Notes: generated by a model from the letters alone, not told the origin. DNA of 64,000 nt from Cuneatibacter sp. NSJ-177 (GCF_022867805.1 NZ_JALIFO010000001.1:682001-746000); one strand, 5' to 3'; positions 42,644-52,599 are shown, counted from the first letter of the stretch. Translations and numbers: made by a program.

Positions 42644-43681
42644 ATGCACGTCCATGGAGGCGATATTTACGGCAATGAGGTGGAACTGGACTTTTCCGCC
42701 AACCTAAATTTTCTTGGGATGCCGGAGGCGGTGCGGCAGGCGGCAAAGGCCGGCGTGGACGCCTCGGAGCATTATCCGGATCCTTTCTGCCGAAAGCTTC
42801 GGGAGGCGATCAGCCTTTCCGAAGGGGTCCCGGCGGAATCCGTCCTCTGCGGCAATGGAGCGGCGGATTTGATTTTCGGCCTGGCGCTGGCAAAAAAGCC
42901 GAAGAAAGCCCTGCTTTGGTCGCCGGGGTTTTATGAGTATGAGCAGGCGTTGCGGACTGTGGGCTGTGAGATCACCTTCCTGCCTTTGCGCAGGGAGGAG
43001 GACTTTCGCCCCCAGGAGGAGACACTCTCGCAAATCGAGCCGGGGATCGACCTGGTCTTTTTCTGTAATCCCCACAATCCCACGGGACAGACGGCATCCG
43101 GTTCCTTTTTGCGAAAGCTTCTGGCGCAGTGTGAGGCGGCCGGTGCGTTCTGCGTTGTGGACGAGTGTTTTCTGGACTTCGTCGACGAGGAAGAACGTGC
43201 TTCGGCCAAGGCGATGCTGGGGGATCATCCCGGACTTTTTATCCTGAAAGCGTTCACTAAACTTTATGCCATGGCAGGGCTTCGGCTCGGTTACGGCCTG
43301 TGCAGCGATGCGGATTTTCTGGCGCAGATGAAGCAGGTGATGCAGCCCTGGAATGTGTCGGTTCCGGCTCAGATGGCAGGGATTGCAGCGTTAAAGGAAA
43401 CCGGGTATGTGCGCCGGTTTCAGGCTTTGCTCCGGGAGGAACGGCGGTTTTTAAAGCAGGGGCTTTCGGCTCTAGGCTTTCGGATCTATGGTTCCAAAGC
43501 GAATTTTATCTTCTTTGAGGGACCGGAGGATCTGGTGGAGTTTAGTAAAAGGAAAGGCATTTTGATCCGGGATTGCAGCAATTACCGGGGACTGCGTCCA
43601 GGCTATTACCGCATTGCGGTGCGTTCCCGGGAGGAGAACCTGCGTCTGCTGCAGGTGTTCCGGGAGAGGATGGAGCCGTGA
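42644..43681 (+). CDS. cobD: Threonine-phosphate decarboxylase-like PLP enzyme
   Basis: A 345-residue class I/II aminotransferase-fold protein beginning HGGDIYG, the usual CobD/CobC opening. FCNPHNPTGQ and the PLP-lysine stretch KAFTKLYAMAGLRLGYG are present, with a late YYRIAVRSREEN. Next to cbiB it most likely makes aminopropanol phosphate from threonine phosphate for the cobalamin linker. The histidinol-phosphate aminotransferase family is close, so context carries the specific call. AGGAGG precedes the ATG. Confidence 0.87.
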   Translation: MHVHGGDIYGNEVELDFSANLNFLGMPEAVRQAAKAGVDASEHYPDPFCRKLREAISLSEGVPAESVLCGNGAADLIFGLALAKKPKKALLWSPGFYEYEQALRTVGCEITFLPLRREEDFRPQEETLSQIEPGIDLVFFCNPHNPTGQTASGSFLRKLLAQCEAAGAFCVVDECFLDFVDEEERASAKAMLGDHPGLFILKAFTKLYAMAGLRLGYGLCSDADFLAQMKQVMQPWNVSVPAQMAGIAALKETGYVRRFQALLREERRFLKQGLSALGFRIYGSKANFIFFEGPEDLVEFSKRKGILIRDCSNYRGLRPGYYRIAVRSREENLRLLQVFRERMEP

Positions 43682-43708
43682 GGCGGCAAAAGAAAGGAGC
43701 GAGCGCAC

Positions 43709-45232
43709 ATGTCTAAGTCGATTATGATTCAGGGGACCATGTCCAATGCAGGAAAAAGTTTGCTGGCAGCCGGGCTTTGCCGGATTTTCCATCAGGACGG
43801 GTACAAGGTGGCCCCTTTTAAATCCCAGAATATGGCTTTGAATTCTTTTATCACCGAGGAGGGTTTAGAGATGGGGCGGGCTCAGGTGATGCAGGCGGAG
43901 GCGGCCGGAATCCGCCCCCATGTGTACATGAACCCGATTCTGTTAAAACCCACCAACGATATGGGGTCCCAGGTGATCGTAAACGGGGAGGTCCTGGGCA
44001 ACATGAGCGCCCGCGACTATTTTACCTATAAGAAAAAGCTGATCCCGGATATTAAAAAAGCGTATGAGACATTGGCGTCGGAATATGATATTATAGTGTT
44101 GGAAGGGGCCGGGAGCCCGGCGGAGATCAACCTGAAGGCGGACGACCTGGTCAATATGGGCATGGCGAAGCTGGCGAAAGCCCCGGTGCTTTTGGCAGGG
44201 GATATCGATCGCGGCGGCGTGTTCGCCCAGTTGGTAGGAACCGTATCGCTTTTGGAGCCCGACGAGCAGGCCAGGATCAAAGGACTGATCATCAATAAAT
44301 TCCGCGGAGACAAGACGATCCTGGATCCGGGCATCCGGATGCTGGAAGAGCGGACGGGAATCCCGGTGGTCGGCGTCATCCCTTATATGCAGATCGATGT
44401 GGAAGACGAGGACAGTTTGTCGGAGCGCCTGGTTGGAAACGGGGCGGTGGAGGCCGTGGATATTGCGGTGATCCGGCTTCCGAGAATTGCAAACTTTACG
44501 GATTTTAATATTTTGGAGAGCCTGTCCGGCGTCTCGGTCCGCTATGTAAAGAGTGTGGATGAACTAAAAAACCCGGATATGATTTTGCTGCCCGGCACAA
44601 AGAACACCATGAGAGATCTGCTCTGGCTTCGCCAAAACGGGCTGGAAGCAGCCATTTTGAAAGCGCATCAGGCAGGAACGGTGATATTTGGTATCTGCGG
44701 AGGATTCCAGATGCTGGGCCGGTCGCTGTCCGACCCGCTGGGGGTTGAGGAAGGCGGCGAGCTCCGCGGCATCGGCCTCTTGCCGATGGATACCGTATTT
44801 GCCGGGGAGAAAACCAGAACGCGGGTCAGCGGAAGGACCGGCGAGATGCCGGGACCTTTGTCCGGCTTGTCCGGCCTTTCGGTGGAAGGCTATGAGATAC
44901 ACATGGGGGTCAGCACCTTTTCAGAAGAACGGCATCCGATGACCGAGCTGATTGACGCGGTGACCGGGGAGCGCAAGACGGACGGCGGCGCCCAGGAAGA
45001 AGGCGTCTACGGCACTTATGTCCATGGCTTTTTTGACCGGCAGGAGATTGCACACGCCGTAGTCCGGGGACTGGCGGCGAAAAAGGGATTGGATTTTGAT
45101 GCGGCGCCGCAGATGGATTATCAGGAGTACAAGGAAACCCAGTACGATATCCTGGCGGATACCCTGCGCCGCCATCTGGATATGGACGTGGTTTATCGGA
45201 TTTTGGAGGAAGGAACGGACGATGAAGATTGA
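43709..45232 (+). CDS. cbiP: Cobyric acid synthase
   Basis: A 507-residue CbiP/Cob[19 protein letters not shown] is the P-loop, [11 protein letters not shown] and [11 protein letters not shown] follow, and the amidotransferase Cys lies in [12 protein letters not shown] near residue 331. It adds the four remaining amides (b, d, e, g). AAAGGAGCGAG precedes the ATG. The end overlaps cbiC by 11 bases. Confidence 0.95.
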   Translation: MSKSIMIQGTMSNAGKSLLAAGLCRIFHQDGYKVAPFKSQNMALNSFITEEGLEMGRAQVMQAEAAGIRPHVYMNPILLKPTNDMGSQVIVNGEVLGNMSARDYFTYKKKLIPDIKKAYETLASEYDIIVLEGAGSPAEINLKADDLVNMGMAKLAKAPVLLAGDIDRGGVFAQLVGTVSLLEPDEQARIKGLIINKFRGDKTILDPGIRMLEERTGIPVVGVIPYMQIDVEDEDSLSERLVGNGAVEAVDIAVIRLPRIANFTDFNILESLSGVSVRYVKSVDELKNPDMILLPGTKNTMRDLLWLRQNGLEAAILKAHQAGTVIFGICGGFQMLGRSLSDPLGVEEGGELRGIGLLPMDTVFAGEKTRTRVSGRTGEMPGPLSGLSGLSVEGYEIHMGVSTFSEERHPMTELIDAVTGERKTDGGAQEEGVYGTYVHGFFDRQEIAHAVVRGLAAKKGLDFDAAPQMDYQEYKETQYDILADTLRRHLDMDVVYRILEEGTDDED

Positions 45233-45878
45233 GCTGGAACAGGTGCTTCCGATGGAGATCGAGCGCCGGAGCTTTGAAATCATAACGAGTGAATTGAACG
45301 GGAGGACGTTTCCTCCCCTGGAAGAGCCGGTGGTGAAACGGGTGATTCACACGACGGCGGATTTTGATTACGCAGATACGCTGACCTTTTCGAATCATCC
45401 GGTGGAGCGTGCGATGGAAGCGATCCGGAAAGGTGCGGATATTGTAAGCGATACCCAGATGGCAAAATCCGGGATCAACAAAAAGGTGCTGGCCTCTTTT
45501 GGCGGGGAAGTCCACTGTTTTATGTCCGATGAGGATGTGGCGAAGGCGGCAAAGGAGAACCATACCACGAGAGCCGTGGCCAGCATGGAGAAGGCGGCTG
45601 CTTTGGGGAAGCCCTTGATTTTTGCCATCGGCAATGCGCCGACGGCCCTGATCCGGCTCTATGAGCTGATAAAGGAAAAGAACCTGCGGCCGGAGCTGAT
45701 TATCGGCGTGCCGGTGGGCTTTGTCAATGTGGTGGCCTCCAAAGAACTGATTCTGGAAACCGGGGTGCCGGCCATCGTGGCCCGCGGCCGGAAGGGCGGC
45801 AGCAATGTGGCGGCCGCCATCTGCAACGCGATTCTCTATCAGATGGATCAAAGCCGGGCGGGAGTGAACCAGAGATGA
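45222..45878 (+). CDS. cbiC: Cobalt-precorrin-8 methylmutase
   Basis: A 218-residue CbiC. The [11 protein letters not shown] opening, [13 protein letters not shown] with the catalytic His, and [22 protein letters not shown] near the end match the family. It moves the C-11 methyl to C-12, giving cobyrinate. The ATG at 45222 lies inside the end of cbiP; the longer upstream frame is in the wrong context. It overlaps hemA by four bases, linking the cobalamin and heme segments of the operon. Confidence 0.95.
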   Translation: MKIELEQVLPMEIERRSFEIITSELNGRTFPPLEEPVVKRVIHTTADFDYADTLTFSNHPVERAMEAIRKGADIVSDTQMAKSGINKKVLASFGGEVHCFMSDEDVAKAAKENHTTRAVASMEKAAALGKPLIFAIGNAPTALIRLYELIKEKNLRPELIIGVPVGFVNVVASKELILETGVPAIVARGRKGGSNVAAAICNAILYQMDQSRAGVNQR

Positions 45879-47104
45879 GTATACAAATGGCGGGAATCGA
45901 CCATGGGCTGGCTCCGATTCCAATACGGGAGAAATTTTCATTTACCAAGAAAGCACAGGCCGAGGCTTTAAGGGAGCTGTTGGGCCGGGAGGGCGTGAAC
46001 GGCTGCGTCGTTCTCTCCACCTGCAACCGGACAGAGCTTTGGATCGACGGGCCGGAGGATTGGGGAGCTCCCCTGGAACAATGGCTCTGCGAGCTCAAAG
46101 GACTGGACTGGGAAAGTTACCGCAGATATCTGGTCAGCCGTTCGGGGGTGGAGGCGGTTTCCCATCTGTTTCGTCTGACCAGCGGACTGAAATCCATGAT
46201 CCTAGGGGAGGATCAGATTTTGACCCAGGTCCGGGAAGCCTGGAATCAGGCCAGGGAGGCGGAGAGCACAGATCAAGTTCTGGAAGTGCTGTTCCGGATG
46301 GCCTTGACCGTCGGAAAAAAAGTAAAGTCCAATTTGCAGATGTCCACGGCCAACACGTCGGCCATCGAACACGCCATTGGATTTTTAAAGCAAAAAGGCT
46401 ATGATTTTTCCGGGAAGACCTGCATGGTCATCGGAAACGGCGAGATGGGAAAGCGCTCCGCCTTGGCTCTGGTGGAAGAGGGCGCGGATGTGACCGTGAC
46501 GGTCCGCCAGTACCGCAGCGGAATCGTGGAGATTCCACAGGGCTGCAAGCGGATCAATTACGGAGAGCGAATGGCGCTCCTTCCCGCCTGCGATCTGGTG
46601 GTCAGTGCCACCAGCAGCCCGAACACCACAATCAAATATGAGGATATGGCGGCGCTTGCCCTGGAAGGCGATATGATCTTGATTGATCTGGCGGTCCCGC
46701 GGGATGTGGAACCGGAGGTTCAAGATCTGCCCCATGTGACCTTATATGACATTGATCATTTCCCGGTCTGTCCCCAGTCGAAAAAATTGCAGGACCAGCT
46801 GGCGATGGCTGAGGGTCTGCTGAAAGAGCAGCAGGAAGAGTTTGTCAACTGGTATGAATGCCGGGATGTGATCCCAAAGGTGCAGAAGGTCGGTCAGGCC
46901 TCGGCGGAGGATTTGGTCTGGCGGATGGGAAAAACCGTGAAAAAATTGGCGCTTTCCACCGAGGAGCGCTCGGTGTTGGAGGCGGGAACCGAGGAGGCGG
47001 CCGCCAAAGTGATCCGGAGGCTTTTATTTGCGCTGCGGGATGAGGGCGGCGGAGATCTGCTGCGCCAATGTCTCTCGGTGTGGGAGAAGGTTTATCATGA
47101 ATAA
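45875..47104 (+). CDS. hemA: Glutamyl-tRNA reductase
   Basis: A 409-residue GluTR, the first step of C5 tetrapyrrole synthesis. The nucleophile Cys50 is in LSTCNRTELW, SGLKSMILGEDQIL is the next conserved box, and the NADPH domain has MVIGNGEMGKRSA. The C-terminal dimer helix is present. It overlaps cbiC (ATGA) and the sirC-hemC gene by eight bases. Its position in the riboswitch operon means precursor supply would follow cobalamin demand. Confidence 0.95.
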   Translation: MSIQMAGIDHGLAPIPIREKFSFTKKAQAEALRELLGREGVNGCVVLSTCNRTELWIDGPEDWGAPLEQWLCELKGLDWESYRRYLVSRSGVEAVSHLFRLTSGLKSMILGEDQILTQVREAWNQAREAESTDQVLEVLFRMALTVGKKVKSNLQMSTANTSAIEHAIGFLKQKGYDFSGKTCMVIGNGEMGKRSALALVEEGADVTVTVRQYRSGIVEIPQGCKRINYGERMALLPACDLVVSATSSPNTTIKYEDMAALALEGDMILIDLAVPRDVEPEVQDLPHVTLYDIDHFPVCPQSKKLQDQLAMAEGLLKEQQEEFVNWYECRDVIPKVQKVGQASAEDLVWRMGKTVKKLALSTEERSVLEAGTEEAAAKVIRRLLFALRDEGGGDLLRQCLSVWEKVYHE

Positions 47105-48419
47105 AAAACGGTTTCCGATTTTTATTTCTCTGGAAGGAAAACACATTCTGGTGGTCGGGGGCGGAAACGTGGCGGCCCGCCGGGTGAAAAGCCTCCTTGG
47201 ATTTGGTCCGGTGGTGACGGTCTGGTCCCCGGAGCTTTCCCCGGAACTGATGGACCTGGCTGTTTCCGGCCGGATCACTTGGAAGAAGGGGCTCTATCAG
47301 CCCGGCGGCCTGGCCGGTTTTTTTCTGGTTTTGGCCGCGGTCCGGGATGCTGAGGTGAACGAAGCGGTTTGCCGGGAAGCAAAGTCCTTATCGATCCCCG
47401 TGAATGTGGCTTCAAACCAGGAGCTTTGTGACTTTTTTTTCCCTGCCCTTGTGGAGACGGAGGATCTGGTGCTCGGTCTGGCCGGGGATGGGAGCGATCA
47501 TAGACTAGTAAAGGAGACAGCGGCGGCGCTGAGAAAGCAGATGAAACCAATACGGGTGGGAAGCAGGGAGAGCCGTCTGGCGGTGATCCAATCGGAGCTG
47601 GTGGTGGAATATCTAAGAAAAGAGCTGCCGGAGCGCCCGGTGAAGCTCATGACCATGAAGACAACCGGCGATAAGATTCTAGACCGAAGGCTGGATCAGA
47701 TCGGAGGAAAGGGACTTTTCGTCAAGGAATTGGACCGGGCGCTCATGGATGGCCGCAGCGACTTGTCGGTACATAGTTTAAAAGATATGCCCATGGAGGT
47801 GCCGGAAAATCTGCCTCTTCTCGGCTTTTCCCGGAGGGAGGATCCGAGGGATGTGCTGGTTTTGCCGGAGGGCTGCACGGAGTGGGACTGCACTCTGCCC
47901 GTGGGCTGCTCCAGCAGGCGGCGGATGGTGCAGTTAAAGAAGCTGTATCCGGAAGTGACATTTCGCACGGTGAGAGGAAATGTGATTACCCGCCTTGGCA
48001 AGCTGGATGCGGGGGAATACGGGGCTTTGATTCTGGCGGCTGCCGGGCTAAAGCGCCTGGGGCTTTCCGAGCGGATTTCCCGTTATTTTTCCGTGGAGGA
48101 AATGATTCCGGCTGCCGGGCAGGGGATTTTAGCGGTTCAGGGAAGAGCCGGGGAAGACTATTCCTATCTGGACGGATTTTTTGATCCGGAAGCGGCCTGG
48201 GCGGCCCAGGCGGAGCGGAGTTTCGTGAGGACGCTTGACGGAGGGTGCAGCTCTCCGATTGCGGCCCACGCCAGGATCGAGGACGGTGCGCTGCGGCTAA
48301 AGGGCCTCTATTACAGCGAGGAAAAGGCAGATTTTGTGACCGGAGAAATCACCGGAGCGCCGGAGGAGTGCGAGAAGCTGGGAGAGACGCTGGCAATTCA
48401 GTTAAAAGGGAAGATATAA
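47097..48419 (+). CDS. Precorrin-2 dehydrogenase / hydroxymethylbilane synthase fusion (SirC-HemC)
   Basis: 440 residues in two parts. Residues 1 to about 148 are a SirC/Met8-type NAD domain (FISLEGKHILVVGGGNVAAR; ASNQELCDFFFPA) that would oxidise precorrin-2 to sirohydrochlorin, the substrate for cobalt insertion. From about 151 a complete porphobilinogen deaminase follows (IRVGSRESRLAVIQSE; KTTGDKILD; SVHSLKDMP), with the dipyrromethane-binding Cys near 383 in LDGGCSSPIAAH. The ATG at 47097 has GGGAGAAGG before it and overlaps hemA. The SirC part lacks the helical C-terminal dimer domain of CysG. Confidence 0.92.
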   Translation: MNKKRFPIFISLEGKHILVVGGGNVAARRVKSLLGFGPVVTVWSPELSPELMDLAVSGRITWKKGLYQPGGLAGFFLVLAAVRDAEVNEAVCREAKSLSIPVNVASNQELCDFFFPALVETEDLVLGLAGDGSDHRLVKETAAALRKQMKPIRVGSRESRLAVIQSELVVEYLRKELPERPVKLMTMKTTGDKILDRRLDQIGGKGLFVKELDRALMDGRSDLSVHSLKDMPMEVPENLPLLGFSRREDPRDVLVLPEGCTEWDCTLPVGCSSRRRMVQLKKLYPEVTFRTVRGNVITRLGKLDAGEYGALILAAAGLKRLGLSERISRYFSVEEMIPAAGQGILAVQGRAGEDYSYLDGFFDPEAAWAAQAERSFVRTLDGGCSSPIAAHARIEDGALRLKGLYYSEEKADFVTGEITGAPEECEKLGETLAIQLKGKI

Positions 48420-48480
48420 AAACCTATTTCTGCAGCATCATCATCGGTCAGAAAAAGGTATGGTACAGGAGGAGAAACGG

Positions 48481-50022
48481 ATGGGAAAAGAAGGAAAAGT
48501 CTGGCTGGTCGGCGCCGGACCGTCGGATTTGGGACTGCTTACCCTAAAGGGAAAGGCGGTTTTAGAAAGCGCTGAGGTTCTGGTCTACGACGCGCTGGTG
48601 GGGGCGGAGATTCTTGCCCTGGCGCCGCTGTCTGCCGAACGGATCAATGTGGGAAAGCGCGCCAGCCATCACATCCGCTCCCAGGAGGAGATCAATCAGA
48701 TATTGCTGAAAAAGGCGAAAGAAGGGAAACGGGTGGTCCGCCTGAAAGGGGGGGATCCGTTCCTGTTCGGCCGGGGCGGCGAGGAGTTGGAGCTGCTTGC
48801 CGCAAATCAGATCCCTTTTGAGGTGGTGCCAGGTGTCACCTCGGCGATTTCCGTGCCGGCTTACAATGGAATTCCAGTGACCCACCGGAATGAGTGTTCA
48901 TCGGTGCATATCATCACGGGACATAAGAAAAAAGGCGAGCCGCTTTCCCTGGATTTTGAAGCGCTGGTTCGTCTGAAAGGAACGCTGGTATTCCTGATGG
49001 GAGTGTCTGCCCTTCGTGAGATCTGCGAGGGGCTGCTTGCCGCGGGCATGCCGGGGGATACTCCGGCTGCGATCCTGGAAAAGGGAACCACCTCCGGACA
49101 GCGGCGGGTGGTGGCGGACTTAAATTCCCTGCCGGAGGAAGCGGGACGCGCATCCATCGGCACTCCGGCGATCATCGTGGTCGGCGGAGTCTGCCGCTAC
49201 AGCGAATCCTTTGCCTGGGCGGAGAAGCGGCCGCTGTTCGGCTGCCGTGTGATTGTCACGCGGCCCAGGGAGAGTGCTTCAGAGCTTTCCAGAAGGCTGA
49301 GAGACGAGGGCGCAGAGGTTTTGGAAATCCCGGCCATTTCGACTAGCCCGATTGCAGAAAATCCGGCTTTGGACGAGGTCATGGAACATCTTGACGAGTA
49401 TACCTGGCTGGCCTTTACCAGCCCCGCGGGGGTTCGGATTTTCTTTGATCGGATGAGGGATAAGGGGCAGGATATCCGGATATTAGCAGGGAAAAAGCTG
49501 GCTGCCATCGGCAGCGGCACGGCCAGGGAATGTAAGGCGCGCGGCCTGTTTCCGGATCTGGTGCCGAAGGTATATGACGGGGCAATGCTGGGCCGTCTCC
49601 TGGCGGAAACCTGCGAGGAACATGCGGCGATTCTGCTTCCCCGTGCGGCGAAGGGAAGTCCGGAAATTTTAGAAGAATTGTCAAAGAGGTCGGATTTGAC
49701 CGTGAAGGATCTGCCGGTCTATGAGACACATTACGAAAAACCCGTGATTCTCGATATCAAGGAAGAACTGGAAAAGGATCCGGATACGCTGGTGATCTTT
49801 ACCAGCGCGTCCACGGTGCGCGGCTTTGCCGCCGTGGCTTCCGGCGTGGACTTTTCCGGGGTGCAGGCGCTTTGTATCGGAGAAAAAACCAGAGCCCAGG
49901 CCGAGGCGCTGGGGATGAAGACTGTGACCTCCGAGGAGGCTTCCATCGAGAGCCTTGTGGAATTGACCAGACGGGTACACCGAAGCCGGAGCACAGAAAT
50001 GAGTGAAGAAAACGAAGAGTAG
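48481..50022 (+). CDS. Uroporphyrinogen-III C-methyltransferase / uroporphyrinogen-III synthase fusion (CobA-HemD)
   Basis: 513 residues. The N-terminal about 245 are SUMT (VGAGPSDLGLLTLKG; LKGGDPFLFGRGGEE; VTHRNECSSVHIITGH). From about 255 a HemD domain follows (VIVTRPRESASELSRRL; FTSPAGVRIFFDRM; IFTSASTVRGFA). One chain thus makes uroporphyrinogen III and methylates it to precorrin-2. The ATG at 48481 has AGGAGG at about 48470; an ATG at 48460 would overlap it. Fusions of this kind are known in clostridia. Confidence 0.94.
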   Translation: MGKEGKVWLVGAGPSDLGLLTLKGKAVLESAEVLVYDALVGAEILALAPLSAERINVGKRASHHIRSQEEINQILLKKAKEGKRVVRLKGGDPFLFGRGGEELELLAANQIPFEVVPGVTSAISVPAYNGIPVTHRNECSSVHIITGHKKKGEPLSLDFEALVRLKGTLVFLMGVSALREICEGLLAAGMPGDTPAAILEKGTTSGQRRVVADLNSLPEEAGRASIGTPAIIVVGGVCRYSESFAWAEKRPLFGCRVIVTRPRESASELSRRLRDEGAEVLEIPAISTSPIAENPALDEVMEHLDEYTWLAFTSPAGVRIFFDRMRDKGQDIRILAGKKLAAIGSGTARECKARGLFPDLVPKVYDGAMLGRLLAETCEEHAAILLPRAAKGSPEILEELSKRSDLTVKDLPVYETHYEKPVILDIKEELEKDPDTLVIFTSASTVRGFAAVASGVDFSGVQALCIGEKTRAQAEALGMKTVTSEEASIESLVELTRRVHRSRSTEMSEENEE

Positions 50023-50130
50023 GTCTCTGGCAGGGAAGGGATAGCAGGATAACGATTCGAAAATGATTGAAATATGATCCACAAACGATTGGCAGGCAAT
50101 CAGGAATCAAATAGAAAGAAGGATACAAAG

Positions 50131-51114
50131 ATGGAAATGATAAAAAGACCCAGAAGGCTGCGCTACGGCGAGAGCCTGCGGAAGATGGTGAGAGAGACGC
50201 GCATGGATCCGTCGTCTCTGATTTATCCGGTCTTCGTGATGGAGGGAGAGGGGAAAGAAGAAGAGATATCCTCCATGGCCGGCCAGTACCGCTATACGGT
50301 GGACCGTCTGCTATATAAGATGGAGGACATGCTGAACGCCGGTGTGGATAAGGTGATGCTGTTCGGGATCCCCGATCACAAGGATGAGGTGGGCAGCGGC
50401 GCTTACGCCGAGGACGGCATTGTCCAGAAAGGCTTCCGGGCCATCAAGGAGCGTTTCCCGGAAATGTACCTGATCGGCGACGTGTGTATGTGTGAATATA
50501 CTTCCCACGGCCACTGCGGAATTCTGCACGGCCAGGACGTGGACAATGACACGACTCTCGGCTATCTGGCGAAGATCGCCCTGTCTCAGGTGCAGGCCGG
50601 AGCAGATATGGTGGCCCCGTCCGATATGATGGACGGCCGCGTCGCGGCGATCCGGGCCCTTTTGGATCAGAACGGTTATCAGAACGTACCGATCATGTCC
50701 TATGCCGTGAAATATGCGTCCGCCTTCTACGGTCCGTTCCGGGAGGCGGCGGATTCGGCCCCTGCCTTCGGCGACCGGAAATCTTATCAGATGGATTTCC
50801 ACAACCGCCGCGAGGGCGTCAAGGAAGCGCTCACGGACATCGAAGAGGGAGCGGACATCATCATGGTAAAGCCTGCCATGGCCTTCGGCGATGTGATCCA
50901 CGATTTAAAAGATAAGGTCCATGTTCCGATTGCGGCCTACAATGTCAGCGGCGAGTACAGCATGGTGAAGGCGGCGGCCCAGATGGGCTTTATTGATGAG
51001 ACCGCCATGATGTGCGAGATTGCGGTCAGCACTTATCGGGCCGGGGCGGATATCTATCTGACCTATTTTGCCAAAGAGCTGGCCCAGTGCATGAAGGAAG
51101 GGAGAATCGGATGA
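50131..51114 (+). CDS. hemB: Porphobilinogen synthase (ALA dehydratase)
   Basis: A 327-residue HemB. It has the zinc-type cysteine cluster DVCMCEYTSHGHCG near 121-134, one Schiff-base lysine in SYAVKYASAFYGPFREAA, and the second in MVKPA. The ATG at 50131 has AGAAAGAAGG before it. The 108-base gap from cobA-hemD is the largest late gap in the operon and contains no promoter I can defend. It overlaps hemL by four bases. Confidence 0.95.
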   Translation: MEMIKRPRRLRYGESLRKMVRETRMDPSSLIYPVFVMEGEGKEEEISSMAGQYRYTVDRLLYKMEDMLNAGVDKVMLFGIPDHKDEVGSGAYAEDGIVQKGFRAIKERFPEMYLIGDVCMCEYTSHGHCGILHGQDVDNDTTLGYLAKIALSQVQAGADMVAPSDMMDGRVAAIRALLDQNGYQNVPIMSYAVKYASAFYGPFREAADSAPAFGDRKSYQMDFHNRREGVKEALTDIEEGADIIMVKPAMAFGDVIHDLKDKVHVPIAAYNVSGEYSMVKAAAQMGFIDETAMMCEIAVSTYRAGADIYLTYFAKELAQCMKEGRIG

Positions 51115-52397
51115 GTACGAAGCGTTCGGAGAGCCTGTTTCAGGAGGCTCAAAAATACATACCCGGCGGCGTGAACAGCCCGGTCCGCGCGTTCCAGTCC
51201 ATCGGGAGCGTTCCGCGGTTCATCCGTTCGGCGGACGGCGCCAGGATGACGGATGAGGACGGGCAGGAATACATTGATTACGTCTGTTCCTGGGGCCCGA
51301 TGATCCTGGGGCACAATCACCCGGCGATCCGGGAGAGCGTAGTGGAAGCGGCTTCCCGCGGCTTAAGCTATGGGGCCGCCACGGAGATGGAAGTGCGGAT
51401 GGCAAAACTGATCTGTGAGATGGTGCCTTCCATCGAGATGGTGCGGATGGTAAATTCCGGCACTGAGGCCGTGATGAGCGCGATTCGGGCCGCCAGAGGC
51501 TTTACGGGCCGAGACAAAATTGTGAAATTCAACGGCTGTTACCACGGCCACAGCGACGGCCTCTTGGTGAAGGCCGGCTCCGGCGTCATGACGGCGGGGG
51601 TTCCCGACAGCAGCGGAGTTCCGGACGGGTGCACCAGGGACACGCTGACCGCAGATTACAATAACCTGGAAAGCGTGAAAGAACTGTTCGAGCGCTGGGA
51701 CGGCCAGATCGCGGCTGTGATCGTGGAGCCGGTCGGCGCTAATATGGGCGTTGTTCTGCCGGAGGAGGGCTTCCTTTCCGGGCTCAGAGCGCTCTGCGAT
51801 GAAAACGGAAGTCTCTTGATCTTTGACGAGGTGATCACCGGGTTCCGTCTAAAGGCGGATGGAGCCCAGGGATATTTCGGTGTCCGCCCGGATCTGACCA
51901 CCTTTGGAAAGATCATCGGAGCCGGAATGCCGGTGGGTGCTTACGGCGGACGGCGGGATGTTATGAGCGTGGTTTCACCGGTAGGAGCGGTTTATCAGGC
52001 AGGGACCCTGTCCGGAAACCCGGTGGCCATGGCGGCAGGGTTTACCCAGCTGACTTTGCTGAAGGACCATCCGGAATGGTACCAGGAATTGAATGCGAGG
52101 GCGGCCCGTCTGTTTGGCGGAATCGGACGTCTTTTGAAAGAGTATGAGATCCCGGCTGTTCTCAATACGGTGGGGTCCCTTGGCTGCGTGTTCTTCACCC
52201 CGGATGCCGTCATCGACTACGCTTCCGCGAAGCGTTCCGACACCAAGGCTTTTTCGGACTACGCCAATCACATGTACGACCATGGTATCTACGTAGCGCC
52301 CTCCCAGTTTGAGGCCATGTTTGTCTCCATGGCCCACGGAGACGCGGAGATCCAGGAAACGTTGGATGTGGTGGAAGAATATCTGAAAGAGAAATGA
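51111..52397 (+). CDS. hemL: Glutamate-1-semialdehyde 2,1-aminomutase
   Basis: A 428-residue HemL. PGGVNSPVRAF near the start, NGCYHGHSD, FDEVITGFR and the PLP-lysine box TFGKIIGAGMPVGAYGG are present. It converts GSA to 5-aminolevulinate after HemA. The ATG overlaps hemB (ATGA). It is the last named gene of the operon; a 22-codon frame overlaps its stop. Confidence 0.95.
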   Translation: MSTKRSESLFQEAQKYIPGGVNSPVRAFQSIGSVPRFIRSADGARMTDEDGQEYIDYVCSWGPMILGHNHPAIRESVVEAASRGLSYGAATEMEVRMAKLICEMVPSIEMVRMVNSGTEAVMSAIRAARGFTGRDKIVKFNGCYHGHSDGLLVKAGSGVMTAGVPDSSGVPDGCTRDTLTADYNNLESVKELFERWDGQIAAVIVEPVGANMGVVLPEEGFLSGLRALCDENGSLLIFDEVITGFRLKADGAQGYFGVRPDLTTFGKIIGAGMPVGAYGGRRDVMSVVSPVGAVYQAGTLSGNPVAMAAGFTQLTLLKDHPEWYQELNARAARLFGGIGRLLKEYEIPAVLNTVGSLGCVFFTPDAVIDYASAKRSDTKAFSDYANHMYDHGIYVAPSQFEAMFVSMAHGDAEIQETLDVVEEYLKEK

Positions 52398-52462
52398 TAG
52401 AAGGGTTTCCAGAAGTTGAAGAGTTAGAATTCATGGAAGGGTTTCCAGAGGTCGAAGAGTAA
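52394..52462 (+). CDS. Possible 22-residue acidic micropeptide overlapping hemL
   Basis: An ATG overlaps the hemL stop (ATGA), as at many junctions of this operon, and opens a 22-codon frame ending at TAA 52460-52462. It encodes a doubled unit, EGFPEVEE, joined by LEFM. Below it the DNA repeats a third time, degenerate, to about 52500. It may be only repeated intergenic DNA; expression is unproven. Confidence 0.25.
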   Translation: MIEGFPEVEELEFMEGFPEVEE

Positions 52463-52561
52463 GGAACGAAGGAAGTTTTTTCAGAGGTCGCAGCGTAAGA
52501 ACCGATGGAAAAGTTAGATTTGATAGAAGGGATATTGAGATGAAGCTCTGCATTGTTTCTG

Positions 52562-52599
52562 CTCCATGCAAGGTCTGATTCGGGCGAATCTGCATGGAG
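52562..52599 (+). promoter_or_regulatory. Nested hairpin before the MFS gene
   Basis: An outer stem CTCCATGCA/TGCATGGAG encloses an inner stem GATTCG/CGAATC. There is no U-run. It lies 85 bases before the MFS start and could be a leader structure or an operator. Confidence 0.4.
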
